From NCBI RefSeq assembly GCF_036373705.1, contig NC_089869.1:7667676-7731675 (forward strand): DNA of 64,000 nucleotides, read 5' to 3'. The notes under the pieces are model-generated. The model did not search any database. It worked only from the letters and a program-made list of their open reading frames with translations, and had not been told where the DNA came from. The stretch's first letter is position 1; each line of letters starts with the position of its first letter. Shown here piece after piece: positions 1 to 11,442 of the stretch. The translations under genes were made by a program, and so were the position numbers. Origin of the DNA: Amia ocellicauda. Its lineage: Eukaryota; Chordata; Actinopteri; Amiiformes; Amiidae.

Positions 1-1019
1 TTCAGTGTGAAATCTTCAGTCAGTTCTTGCTTGGATTTTGTGTCCCGGGGAGAAGCTTGTTACAGAAAAGAAGGAAAGTGTGAGATACAGATACAGAACT
101 ACTGTGTTATTCACCAGATATCTTACTTAAGACTTCCACCTGCTGGGTCATGTCTTTTCATGTCTGTGAGTCGGTGAGAGGCACAGCACTTTGGCTGACT
201 CCCACCCCTTGGGCTATATAACAAGTCAACAGTATATAGATCATAACCTTCAAATTTGACAGATAAAAGAACACAATATTGATCTGAATTTATGAAATGT
301 TAAACCATGTTAAAAATAAGACAGTTAGCAAGACAGATAGATAGATATAGATGATTACACTTACAGAATAAATTATATAAGTTATAACAACCAAAAACAT
401 TATTATTATTAAAACCACGCTTATGCACTAGATGGCGACATTACCCTACAAGTTGCCTTTAAAAAGGCCAGCAAAGTATTATTTCCATGTGGGAAGAGAT
501 CCAGTTTCGCTGAGATATATCTTCTGTTCTTCATATACAGGCACTGGGAAATGTCTGTCATGAAACAACACCAGTTCCTTCAAAGTAATAATTTTTCCAC
601 TACTTTAATTGACCTCTCGTTAACACCACCAAAACAACAGCAAGTGAAGATATGGAAATGGAGTGCAGGAACGCTGTTGACTACAGCATCTTTGCAGTTC
701 GAAAATCTTTAATCATATCCATCTTAAGTTTTCCCCTTTGCGCCGATTAGACGTGACCCTGTTTACGTGGCATTTCAGCTTTACCATTCAATATAAGTCT
801 AAACGTGTGTGGGTTTCTTTCAGTCTTGTTAGAACTAGTCAAAGAACAAAAATGCTCATGCGAAATTAGGAGGATAATTGAAACTCTTGATAAGTGTGCC
901 TGAAAAACGTGCGTAGGAGTTTTGAAATACTTCATACATTTCAGGTCTGAAAGAGAAAGACAATAAGAGTGTTTTTTCATGTTGTTTTGTATAGCAAGTA
1001 AAGATGTAGGCTCTGTAAA
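1..1019. other. Non-coding left edge, nothing firm
   Basis: AT-rich sequence with no convincing long coding frame. On the minus strand a strong donor-like GTAAGA lies near 130, preceded by a CAG acceptor-like site around 170, so a short minus-strand exon is possible. Its frame does not join cleanly to the candidate exon at 1020-1122. I assign no gene here. Confidence 0.4.
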
Positions 1020-1122
1020 CCTTAGTGAAGTCAGAAGCAAGAGCAGACAAAACATTAACGAATGACTCATCCTCCAGCAAGGCCTCGGTCTGGCTCGGTG
1101 TCAACCGCCTTCCCCGCTGCAT
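1020..1122 (-). CDS. Possible first coding exon of an unidentified minus-strand gene
   Basis: Read on the minus strand, an ATG at 1122-1120 opens a frame starting MQRGRRLTPSQTEALL and running about 34 residues to an ACT-AAG followed by GT near 1020. The stretch is GC-richer than its surroundings and its composition (Leu/Glu/Ser/Asp, no low complexity) is protein-like. Against it, the donor (GTTTAC) is poor, no partner exon with matching phase is obvious to the left, and I do not recognise the peptide. If real, the gene runs leftward out of the window and is head-to-head with dnmbp, with about 4 kb between starts. It could equally be a chance open frame in a GC-rich spot. Confidence 0.25.
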
Positions 1123-1234
1123 CGACACTTCTGAAATATCAGCTCCGGGAGAAGTTGGAATCCACTGCCATGTAGTTTCCTCCCATTGTGAGGGGGCTGA
1201 GGAAATAATAGTTAAAGCAAGGGGTGGGCAATAG

Positions 1235-2661
1235 GGTTTGCGCTTTGAGTTTTAATTACAATAGCAGCCTTTCATATAAACACTAGCTCAGTTCAGAGCT
1301 GTCTACTCAGCTATTTTAATCATTTTTGGGCCAAAAACGCCAAAATGTGCCTTTATTGATTCATCGTTTACAAATGAGAAATAAACTACTGCTTTTGAAT
1401 CACATTAGACGAAGAGGCTTTGATTGTTTCAGTACAACATGTGGGTGTTTTTTTTGTTTGTTTGTTTGGCTTTGTCGATGTCAACTGTTAAGCCTTTGCA
1501 GAGGGAAGTTGTGAATCATTCATTTATAAAACGTCTTGGCTGTTCACAGCTGCTCTGAAACGTACAGGATCGGTTCTACATGTAAAATTAGAAACTTCAG
1601 CTTTCAGGACCTCATTTGTCTTTCACGTTTGCTTTCTCTTAAACATAAATACTATACTATTAAATTAGGGGGAAGGAATATCTATTCCCATGAACATATC
1701 AGTGCAATATCAGTAAGTGCAGGTAGCCAAAACCACAAGCAGGGTCTCGGTCAAATCAAGACCAACTGCAGCGTGTCCCCAATGCACACAGTTGACACAA
1801 CACAGTTTCAGACACACAAGTGAACTGCAGTTAGCTAGAAACAGCCAGCGGCAAGTAAAGCAGGTCAACACCAATTAAAACATGTACCTGACAGCAGTGG
1901 AAGTATGATCTTGATACACACAAAGGCGCATATAAGTCTCATAACTATCATGATAATTTGATACTGCACCAAAAGAATGCTAAACAAAAAACACAAAAGT
2001 GATTTTTTCTGTCAATCAATCACATCATATAGTGCAAAAGGAAAATGCAGAATAAGACGATATGCAAATGAACCATGACTTATTTCCAAGTACAGCATCA
2101 GTTTCATTATTATTGTTGTTGTTGTTGCTGATGGTATTGTAGTGTTGTTGGTTTGATTATGCTGTTAATTAAATGGTTAATTTCAAGATTTAAAATACGG
2201 CAGACCATGTTGTATGTAAAAGGAAATATATCATAAACAATCAAAGACAAAACAGAATAGCTGTGTGTGTGTTTTTTTCCCACTTGTATGTAAGTCCTGG
2301 TGGGTTCATTAGACCAAGTAATTCTGAGAAGTGCTACAGTATTGTTTAATAACCAGCAACAATGCAGTATCCTGATCTAACAGGGCTCCATTCAGGAGCA
2401 GTGTATCAGTTCACCTAGCCCACTTTTATCGAGGACAGTGGTGCCTCAATACTGACTCGGCTGGTGACATTAAACAAAGCTTGGAATTCATTACCTTTTT
2501 GTGTATCATCAGCCAGGCATGCAAGCGCTCCTTGAGCACAGACCACATAGGGGGATCTCTGGAAAACTATCTTATGGGAAAGATCATGGGAACAGCCAGG
2601 CTTCAAATAAAAAAAAATGCAGAATCAGACCTATTTACATGTTAGGTTTAACAAATACATT
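1235..2661. other. Intergenic AT-rich sequence
   Basis: No coding frame with splice signals or family resemblance was found on either strand. Short T-runs and a TTG-rich patch near 2110-2150 are present. Nothing else is supportable. Confidence 0.5.
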
Positions 2662-2980
2662 TAAGAACATAAGAACATAAGAAAGTTTACAAACGAGAGG
2701 AGGCCATTCGCCCAAAGTGATCCAAGGATCCTATCCAGTCTGTTTTTGAATGTTCCCAAATTGTCTCTTCAGCCACATCACTGGGGAGTTTGTTCAGATT
2801 GTGACGCCTCTTTGTGTGAAGAAGTGTCTCCTGTTTTCTGTCTTGAATGCCTTGAAGCCCAATTTCCATTTGTGTCCCCGGGTGTGTGTGTCCCTGCTGA
2901 TCTCGAAAAGCTCCTCTGGTTTGATGTGGTCGATGCCTTTCATGATTGTGAAGACTTGAGTCATCAAGTCGCCACATAGA
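2662..2980 (+). repeat. Dispersed LINE/SINE-like repeat fragment with AACATAAGAA head
   Basis: The block starts TTAAGAACATAAGAACATAA and continues through a GAGAGGAGGCCATTC motif into about 250 bp ending in GTCGCCACATAG. A second copy of the same head lies at 53934-54080, which shows that it is interspersed. Copy 1 lacks a ~33-bp segment (TGCTTGTTTGGTGTCC region) present in copy 2. From general knowledge this AACATAAGAA-type head belongs to retrotransposon tails common in fish genomes; the exact family is not determined. No intact reverse transcriptase is present. Confidence 0.6.
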
Positions 2981-3013
2981 CAATATACTAATAGACGTAT
3001 ATATGTGTATCTG

Positions 3014-3049
<36 letters not shown>

Positions 3050-3055
3050 TATATA

Positions 3056-4276
3056 CACTCACCTAAAGGATTATTAGGAACACCATACTAATACTGTGTT
3101 TGACCCCCTTTCGCCTTCAGAACTGCCTTAATTCTACGTGGCATTGATTCAACAAGGTGCTGAAAGCATTCTTTAGAAATGTTGGCCCATATTGATAGGA
3201 TAGCATCTTGCAGTTGATGGAGATTTGTGGGATGCACATCCAGGGCACGAAGCTCCCGTTCCACCACATCCCAAAGATGCTCTATTTGGTTGAGATCTGG
3301 TGACTGTGGGGGCCAGTTTAGTACAGTGAACTCATTGTCATGTTCAAGAAACCAATTTGAAATGATTCGACCTTTGTGACATGGTGCATTATCCTGCTGG
3401 AAGTAGCCATCAGAGGATGGGTACATGGTGGTCATAAAGGGATGGACATGGTCAGAAACAATGCTCAGGTAGGCCGTGGCATTTAAACGATGCCCAGTTG
3501 GCACTAAGGGGCCTAAAGTGTGCCAAGAAAACATCACCCACACCATTACACCACCACCACCAGCCTGCACAGTGGTAACAAGGCATGATGGATCCATGTT
3601 CTCATTCTGTTTACGCCAAATTCTGACTCTACCATCTGAATGTCTCAACAGAAATCGAGACTCATCAGACCAGGCAACATTTTTCCAGTCTTCAACTGTC
3701 CAATTTTGGTGAGCTTGTGCAAATTGTAGCCTCTTTTTCCTATTTGTAGTGGAGATGAGTGGTACCCGGTGGGGTCTTCTGCTGTTGTAGCCCATCCGCC
3801 TCAAGGTTGTACGTGTTGTGGCTTCACAAATGCTTTGCTGCATACCTCGGTTGTAACGAGTGGTTATTTCAGTCAAAGTTGCTCTTCTATCAGCTTGAAT
3901 CAGTCGGCCCATTCTCCTCTGACCTCTAGCATCAACAAGGCATTTTTGCCCACAGGACTGCCGCATACTGGATGTTTTTCCCTTTTCACACCATTCTTTG
4001 TAAACCCTAGAAATGGTTGTGCGTGAAAATCCCAGTAACTGAGCAGATTGTGAAATACTCAGACCGGCCCGTCTGGCACCAACAACCATGCCACGCTCAA
4101 AATTGCTTAAATCACCTTTCTTTCCCATTCAGACATTCAGTTTGGAGTTCAGGAGATTGTGTTGACCAGGACCACACCCCTAAATGCATTGAAGCAACTG
4201 CCATGTGATTGGTTGGTTAGATAATTGCATTAATGAGAAATTGAACAGGTGTTCCTAATAATCCTTTAGGTGAGTG
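3056..4276 (-). mobile_element. Tc1/mariner element copy A (DD36E, Incomer-like), complete
   Basis: A complete 1221-bp element with perfect 29-bp terminal inverted repeats beginning CACTCACCTAAAGG. It is flanked on both sides by TA, the expected Tc1/mariner target duplication, and sits inside a (TA)n/(CA)n microsatellite. It carries one intact minus-strand transposase of 346 residues. Copy B has exactly the same length in the opposite orientation. The catalytic spacing (D246 to E283, 36 residues between) fits the DD36E group known as Incomer rather than classical DD34E Tc1. That family name rests on literature knowledge; the count was read directly from the translation. Confidence 0.93.
3088..4128 (-). 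CDS. Tc1/mariner transposase, copy A (intact frame, two suspicious substitutions)
   Basis: A single uninterrupted 346-residue frame, the usual size for a Tc1-group transposase. It would bind the terminal repeats and cut and paste the element at TA sites in the nucleus. The N-terminal half has helix-turn-helix DNA-binding segments (about residues 8-48, containing LSISQSAQLLGFSRTTISR) and a basic GRPR-like stretch near 115-121 (NSRRPHR). The catalytic triad is D155 (WSDESRF), D246 (YFQQDNAPCH) and E283 (IEHLWD). Compared with copy B it differs at eight residues: 61 Q/R, 133 R/T, 167 R/S, 171 W/R, 198 V/G, 276 S/T, 281 Q/P and 339 A/G. V198 (usually Gly in MVWGMFS) and Q281 (usually Pro in SPDLNPIE) break strongly conserved positions, so this copy may be catalytically weak although its frame is open. 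Confidence 0.92.
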   Translation of the reverse strand: MGKKGDLSNFERGMVVGARRAGLSISQSAQLLGFSRTTISRVYKEWCEKGKTSSMRQSCGQKCLVDARGQRRMGRLIQADRRATLTEITTRYNRGMQQSICEATTRTTLRRMGYNSRRPHRVPLISTTNRKKRLQFAQAHQNWTVEDWKNVAWSDESRFLLRHSDGRVRIWRKQNENMDPSCLVTTVQAGGGGVMVWVMFSWHTLGPLVPTGHRLNATAYLSIVSDHVHPFMTTMYPSSDGYFQQDNAPCHKGRIISNWFLEHDNEFTVLNWPPQSPDLNQIEHLWDVVERELRALDVHPTNLHQLQDAILSIWANISKECFQHLVESMPRRIKAVLKAKGGQTQY

Positions 4277-4278
4277 TA

Positions 4279-4799
4279 TATATATATATATATAAAAAAT
4301 ATTATTTTTTAAGAATATTAATAGACTATATTTTTTCTGTAGCAAATACAGGATTCTACTTAATTACAAAAAAAATCTGGTTATTTGAATATTGATATTG
4401 TATTATCATTATGATGATGATTATTAGTTAATGCAATATAAAGTTATTAATGGTTGAAACCCCATGTTATATTATATATTATATCTATTTTGATATAATA
4501 ATTATAATTATGTGTATTAAATGTTGTTAAAGTACTGACATTTAACACTGAACGTTACATAATTGTATTAAGTGTATTTGTATTATACTACTTATAGCAC
4601 ATCCATGTTCATGAAGGAGGAAAAGAGGAGAGTGCAATAAGGGGTTATATACATCACCACCACTGTAGATCGTGTTTTGAAAAAATAAAATCCAATAAAA
4701 GGCTGATACCTACTTGCAAGGTAAAGATTGTCTGTTGTTTGATATCTATATAGTGACACCAGCAGTACTTTTATTAAAGTTAGCGCTAAAAGATTGTAT
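4279..4799. other. AT-rich spacer upstream of putative dnmbp promoter
   Basis: Very AT-rich sequence following copy A, with TA repeats and poly-A/T runs. No coding frame, RNA gene or recognisable element was seen. Confidence 0.5.
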
Positions 4800-5210
4800 T
4801 CAGGCAGGACGAAGGGCTCCCTAGTTGGACACGAAAGCCCCCGTTGGCTGGGGTGGTGACGTCAGCAGGGAAGCAGGCTGCGTGCCTGCGAGGACAGCCA
4901 TAGAGCTGACAGCTGATCTCCGCGCAGCGCCCGAGCCCTGCATCCGCGGGATGAGCCGTCCGTGGGCGCAACACACTTCATAAACCGCGGAGAAAGTTTG
5001 CAGTAGGGGACGCTGCAATAACCTCAGGAGAGGGGTTAGGTGCTCATCGTTTATATTTCATGGAAACTGTAAATCGCCCTCACTGCGTGCTAGCTGCATA
5101 GCGCCAGCGAAAGGAGAAATATTCTCACTCGTGAACGTCAAGCCTGGATCTCCACCGCTAGACAGTCACACCTCCCCACCGGGAGACGGAGAAACAACCC
5201 GGGCAGACAG
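4800..5210 (+). promoter_or_regulatory. dnmbp: CpG-rich promoter and untranslated first exon candidate for dnmbp
   Basis: This is the only markedly CpG-dense stretch in the left third of the window (for example CGCGCAGCGCCCGAG, CCGCGG). It carries a full CRE palindrome TGACGTCA at 4857-4864. A strong splice donor CAG|GTAGGT sits at 5210/5211 with no long frame before it. A small upstream ATG at 4951 opens a ten-codon frame ending TAA. The first dnmbp coding exon starts with an acceptor at 23220 only ten bases before its ATG, so a 5' untranslated exon must lie upstream, and this block is the best candidate. The exact transcription start is not visible. The assignment is inference from CpG content, donor and position. 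Confidence 0.5.
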
Positions 5211-6433
5211 GTAGGTGTCTGTGTGTCCGTGTGTCCCTGTTGTTGGCCAGCGATCCCAAACGGGTGATGTGGGAATAACGGTTTGATTGATTGAGGAGCA
5301 CACAGTACCGGCGCGCAGGATACAGTGTGGATGCGGTGTGCGCAGGACTGTATAGATATATAGAGTTGGATCCAGAGATGAAACACGCCACTCAGGACTG
5401 CGACCAAATCAAAGCTTGCTCTTGTGTTTGTGATCTGCTAGATCCCTGTCATAATTCAATACCCAGTCTAATGCTCATCTGAGAACCTCACTTAAGAATG
5501 AATTGATGTTTAGCCTCATCTTTAACCAATTAAGACAGATGCCAACTTCCAGGGTCCTATTGAATGTCGTTTGCCATCACTTGTGTAGCTGTGTGTGTAA
5601 AATACCTGCAAGCTCTGGTATTCAGGTTACCCATGTGTCATCTGCAGGGTCCTCAAATACAATCGGCACTGTCACTGTTCATTTCTCCAAGACTTCATTT
5701 TGTATAAGTGTTGCCATGACCGCTATGGCTTAATTAACAAAAGAAGAAAGTGGTTAACATTGCAATCAGTGATCTGAGCGACTGTCCTACACCTTTGTGT
5801 ACGTGTGATGGCCCATGCATTAGATCCATCAATTCAATCATGCTGCTGTTAGGGTTTAATACATTTTTACTTTTTAAAAGAGGTTTATGCTTTATACCTG
5901 AGGCATAATTTGGAGGGAGAAGGCTGTGCTAATCAAACCCTGCAATGTGCATTTTGCGGCTGGATGCTGGTGTTCTTGTTGGAAAAGCCAGACAGGGGGG
6001 AAGGGGGATAATTAACTGCAAACGATATCTCTGCATCATCTCATTAGTGCTCATTCCAGACTGCAACTCTGTAGTCTTGCCTGATCGCTTTATTCAAGTT
6101 TGCGCAGAGGTGTGATTAGAGTAACATGAGAGCCTAGATGAAATAGCATGTGGGATTCCCCTATCTGCTAGTGTCAGGTTTTGATGGAGTCTGTGTGGTA
6201 GATATCTGCCTGTCCAGCCATAATGTTGTTGACATGAAATTCAGTTGGAAGCGACTTGTGTGTTACAGCTTAGTCTGATGGTCATTAATTCCATCAGTGC
6301 CAACAGCAGCCAGTATAAAAGGTAAAGAGTTTCCTTTTGTTAGTAGGGCTACATAATACCAGTGGCAGTTTGGCAGCCCTGGAGTCCTTATCAGAAGACA
6401 CTGCTTTCACACTTCAGCCTATAACACTGCCCA

Positions 6434-6463
6434 CTCCGTTCTTGGCTCTTGACAAGAACGGAG
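6434..6463. repeat. Perfect 11-bp inverted repeat (hairpin), 8-nt loop
   Basis: Arms CTCCGTTCTTG (6434-6444) and CAAGAACGGAG (6453-6463) are exactly complementary around an 8-base loop. No T-run follows and no RNA family is recognised. It may be chance. Confidence 0.6.
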
Positions 6464-9153
6464 CAGTTTGGGATGGAATTTCCCAACTGTTTATTCCTCT
6501 CTTTTACTAAAAGCCTTTTTTTCCATTCTTCTGTCCAGGAAATCATTATACTGTTGGTTATGTATTTCATACCATCACTTAGGCTCATGTCATATCCCAT
6601 TCAAGTCTATTCTGCGTTTTTATTGTTTTGCAGAATTGCTATGTTATCTTTAGAGCCCCCTGGCACCTGAGAGGACCTCTCTGTGCATTTGCTCCAAAAT
6701 AGTATCCCCAGATAATATCCCATGGAAACACTGCCCTTATGCAAATTCAGCATGCATTGAAACCCCTACAGTACATCTGTTGTTGTGTAAGCAATTTATA
6801 AATGGGTAATGCATGTAGTTAAGTACATTCAGTGAACACCGTTTGATCCAATTCAGTTATGTACTGATGGATGCAGATGTTTTTTTGTTGGACATTCTCA
6901 TTTTTTCTCCCAGGCAAAGTTACTGATTTTAAGTCTGTTTTATGAATGTACATGCAAAAATTGTGCAGGTTCTTGATTTCCCATCACGTGGAACAAGATT
7001 ATAATGCGGACTTGTTAAATCTTGTTAAATTGGTTGCTGGTTACCCATCCTACCTTAAAATGTTAAATAAATGCTTCTATCTGTTCAGTGGCAACCTAGA
7101 TAGAAATGAGTCTCACTAGGTTAGTGTTTGGCAGCCTATACTTGTTATTTGTCCTCAGTAAGTGTCCACTCTTATTAGAAAAGTTACAGAACCACCCCCC
7201 GCATTTTCTGGGTCTGTGCCACAGCATGGGCAGAGGGAATCATAAATTCCACAGTTCCAGATACTTTACCATAGGTTCCACCCTAAACCCAATTGTTCTC
7301 GGAGGCAGATTTTCTATTGTATTTACCAGAGGACCAGGAGTGGCAGAGCATCTAAATGTGGAGATTGTGGACAACAAATGCTTTCCAGTAGCCTAAAAGA
7401 TTTAAATGTAGAGAAACATTACCTTGTTTATGTCAGTCAGTCAGTGTCAGTATGTCAGACATGTAAGGTCTTTCACCCCAAAAAAAAAAAAAAGTGAAAT
7501 TCTTAGCATTCTGTTCAAGGCCGCTTGCAGCAGCATTTTGTCTCACAGCTGGGTTGAGCAGTCAGAGATGTTATTGCAGGGCATGGTCTCACCCCCCAGC
7601 ACAGCCTGGTACCGTGCGGGGATGTCTTGGGATTGCGCTCAGTCAGCAGCTATGAACGTGTTTGGTCAGTAAACCTTTTTTTTTTTTTTCCAGTTTTGAG
7701 TCTTAACCTAAGGTGAGCTCATTCATTTACTATTACATTTACTTTTTGTGATATAATACTGTGGCCAAAGAAAGCAAGAAAGCAGGATTTCCTGTACAAT
7801 TGGAAAAATGTGTTTCTGAGGGCCATGCTGTTAGTATTAAATAGCATTTTATCATTATACTGACTACTGAAAAGACTAGAGTGCTTTTTCTTGCAGGGAA
7901 GGTACTTGATGTAGGCCTACTTAGTTTTATTATATATATTTATATTTGTTTACCTCACAGCTATTATTTGTGTCTGCATTTCCTTTTTTTAAGAGGCATC
8001 GTTTGTCATGGCCGAGTTTCTGCGGTGGCTGTGTGTGTCAGTTTCGCAGTCACATCCCTCTGGAATTGTGGGGAAGTGCGATGCGCTGACGTGAAACCCT
8101 CTTGTGTTCACAACAGTGTAAGAATTGTTTCGCCCATCCGCGAGTTGCTGCTCCTTCAGTCCAAACGCATAAAGGAGTTGTTCTTAGGGTAGATGGCCTA
8201 TGAAAAGATCATAGATTTGCATAGTGGCTGCATATTATTTAGTCTATGCAGCTATTATTATGATAATATTATTAATCAGGAGGTGGGTGGATGACATTAG
8301 TTTCCCAAATGTTAGAGTAGGGTACAGTATACCAAAATGCACTGAGAAAGTTAGTGCATTTAAATTTAATTACCTGCTTTTGCAACTAGTTTTTATCAGT
8401 ACAGCAAAAGAACAGCATATGCAAAAATGCTGTCAATGGCAATCATTTTATTTTTCATGGGAAGTAAAGAAGCAGTAGCGAAAACAGGAGCTTAAATGGA
8501 GACGAAGACAGTGTGTAAGAAACTAGTAAAATGAATGCAGTGTCCTGGAATCAGTTCTGTTTGTGTACTTAGTGTAATGCAGTTAGCCAAAGTAGTGGAT
8601 CAGTGCTCCACAAGTGCTGGGCTGTCAGTGTTTCATTTAATCCTCACTGGTGTAATAATGCCGATTTATATCCTAAAATGAAACGAGTGTGAAAGCAACA
8701 AAGCCCTGCTATTGTTTTTGTTTAACCTGCTATATGTTTGTTTTCTTGCTACAAAGAGTCATTATGAGGTTTGAATTGCATTGGAAGCACAAACCTTGAA
8801 ATGGGGATTTTTTGCCTTTATTATTTTGAAATCGTTCTCGCGACTGGTTAGTCCATCTGCCTGAAAAGACTTGCACACTGCAAGAAAATGTGCCCCCCTT
8901 CCCAATTACACAGCATCTTCGGAGCATCTTTAAAGGTGTAGGCCTGTGTCTTTCAACACGCGCCGTGCATTTCAACCATTGCAAGCGTCTGCACAGTAAA
9001 AAGAAAAAAAAAAACTAACTAGGGACCAATAAAAATCCAAGTTGAAAAATGTGTCTGGATCTGTGTTTGAATATTTGTCCCACAATGTGGAGAGTGGAAT
9101 AAATTGAGAGAGTCTTTTCCACAGAGAATGCTCTGTCTCTCGCCATTCACTAA

Positions 9154-9241
9154 CCTAGACTTTGGGATGCACCACAGACCAGATTAAACTGAACAAGCCT
9201 AGTCTTTGGGACGCACAACAGACCAGATTAAGCTGAAAGGC
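9154..9241. repeat. Imperfect 44-bp tandem duplication
   Basis: Two adjacent units, 9154-9197 and 9198-9241, both start CCTAG.CTTTGGGA and share CAGACCAGATTAA. They differ at a handful of positions. This is a local duplication in the proposed dnmbp intron 1. Confidence 0.75.
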
Positions 9242-11416
9242 CTCAGTTTCCCTGCCCTGTGTGGAGGCTGGTGTACCTTGGGCCTGCAGCACTCTCTCCA
9301 TTTTGATTCGGAGCTTAATTGCTCTATTCTTCACAGGCGTTACTGGAACTGCCCCCCACCTACTTACACCATTGAAGAAAATAAGTTTCATTCATGACTC
9401 TCACGATGTCTAGCAACTGCTCTGAATGTGGCACAGCTTTTTATAGTTTAGCCTCTGAGAAATTATGTCAGGTATGCAGGTGGGTGGGGGTTACAGATTC
9501 TGTGTATCATTCTGTGCAGTGTTGTGTTGTAGGAAAAACTGCCAATTCCCATGTAGCTGGGGATGCTCATTTTAATACATTGGGATCTTCTATAGAAGAT
9601 ATCTAAACCTACATGTGTATTTAGGTGACAGACTCTTCACCTAACTTCCCCAAAACCCATCTACTAGTTATGAAACGAGGTTCGTTTTTCAGTTCAGTCT
9701 TCTAAACACAAATTGCCAAATACTGCTACAGTTCAATTACCTTTACGTTTGGCAAACTCTCCCCTATCTGTGCTACCTGACAAAGGAGCTATTTTCCTGC
9801 TTCTGCTTCCTGCTTTTTGCCTTTTACCGTATTGAACAATATCATTTAATTTTTTCACTCAGATGAAATGTGAATCCCATTCACAGTCACCCCTGCGCTG
9901 CCCTTTTGGAGTGAAATTTGAATGGTGAGAGCATTCTTTAAATGCTTATGTTTTTACATTAGCACAGGGCCATAATAAAATGCTAAAAAAAAAAGGGGGG
10001 AGAAACAATGGAGGAAGGTTCCAGCAGTGAATGCACCTCTTCTTTGTCCCTACTTTTGCCTATACTCTAACCCAGTGTGTCAGCCTGCAAACAGAAACTC
10101 CCCATTGTTAGAGGTAAATGATTCTCGCTTGATAAATAAACCAGCGTGTCAGCAGATCGGATTGCGCTCACGCTCCAACTTGCCAGTGCTCACATTTCTG
10201 CATGCATTTCCCCCCCCCTTTCTTTTCTTTGTTGGCAGGGTCATAAATCGTACGCTCTGAGCCGTGGGCAATAGTTAACCCTGCTGATGAAGACATTCAA
10301 GAATACCTGTGCACATTGTTTTTAAAACTCTTATTAGCCACCCCTCTGTCTTATAAGTGCCCTTATCACAATTCAGCCATGAAGATAACCCCGAGGTGTT
10401 TATTTTTGTAATCATTTGGATAAGGTTTCGCGTTTGTGCAAGCAGGCCATAGCAGTGTGGGACTCCCTTGTGTATTCTGTGCGTCTTTTAGCAATGGGAT
10501 CGATGTGAAAGTTCCCACTTGCCGTGGTCTTGAGCCTCCAAAATGAGGAATTCTGAGTCCGACATCTGTCTGTCCCTTTTTTGTGCCCCTCCTGATCATT
10601 AACAGAGTACCGGAGGTGAATTAATACTTTTTTTCATCCTCTAGAGATATATTCTCTGTATTGTGCCTCTGGGAGTCTTCTAATAAAAGCACTGTACTCA
10701 TATTCCATGTAAGTTCAGTACTGTCTTCATATTGACATGTACTAAACCTATTACCCTGTAGTTTTAATTTAGATGAACTAAGACCCTCGAGTCTTAGTCT
10801 TGTTTTGTTTTGTTTCCTGTCTCTTTGATCTTCCAAGTGGGATCATATTTTTGCAGATGTTAATAGACTTCGGCCCAGATAAAGTACTGAAGTCTTCTGT
10901 ATTTGTCATTGAGATGAGTCACATCAGTAACAATTAAGAGTTACCTGTTTACATCCGTGCTGTGTCTTGAAGTCAGATTATTTTTCAACAGAGAACAACA
11001 CTTAGCTGTGTTTATTCTAGTGCAGTGCAGTGCAGTTTATTCTCTACTTTTTTTTTTTTTACCATTCACAAGACAAATAGCTTGTTTTAAGGTCACACTA
11101 AATAGTATATTGCTTTTTTCTTCTTCTCTTCAGCATTTCCTTTATTTTTTAAAGGAAAAACACCAAGATATATCCAGTATCAATTTCCACTAAGAAGCAG
11201 ATTCCCTTCAATGTTGGGAACAACTGTTTTTCTCTGTTTTTTATTTCTGTAGTGAACCACAGGTGGGGTCCTCTTCTGTCCACCACATGCTAGTCTTTGC
11301 TTGAGGTCAAGGAGAGGAAAGTATATTTGAAGTTTGGACCTCATGCACGTACTAAATGGGCTTGTGTGTGATTTATAATTATTTTTAAACCACCAAGATT
11401 TATACATTGAAGAAAT

Positions 11417-11442
11417 GTGTGTGTGTGTGTGTGTGTGTGTGA
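11417..11442. repeat. GT microsatellite
   Basis: An uninterrupted (GT)n run of about 26 bases in the proposed dnmbp intron 1. Confidence 0.85.

Noticed and set aside
2687..3058. Minus-strand frame of 123 residues starting with Tyr/Ile-rich repeats
   Set aside because: It is a translation of the (TA)n/(CA)n microsatellite joined to the dispersed repeat. No coding signature.
3476..4208. Plus-strand open frames overlapping transposase copy A (and the minus-strand equivalents at 13066-13798 in copy B)
   Set aside because: They are exact antisense shadows of the conserved transposase frame and recur in both copies only because the DNA is duplicated.
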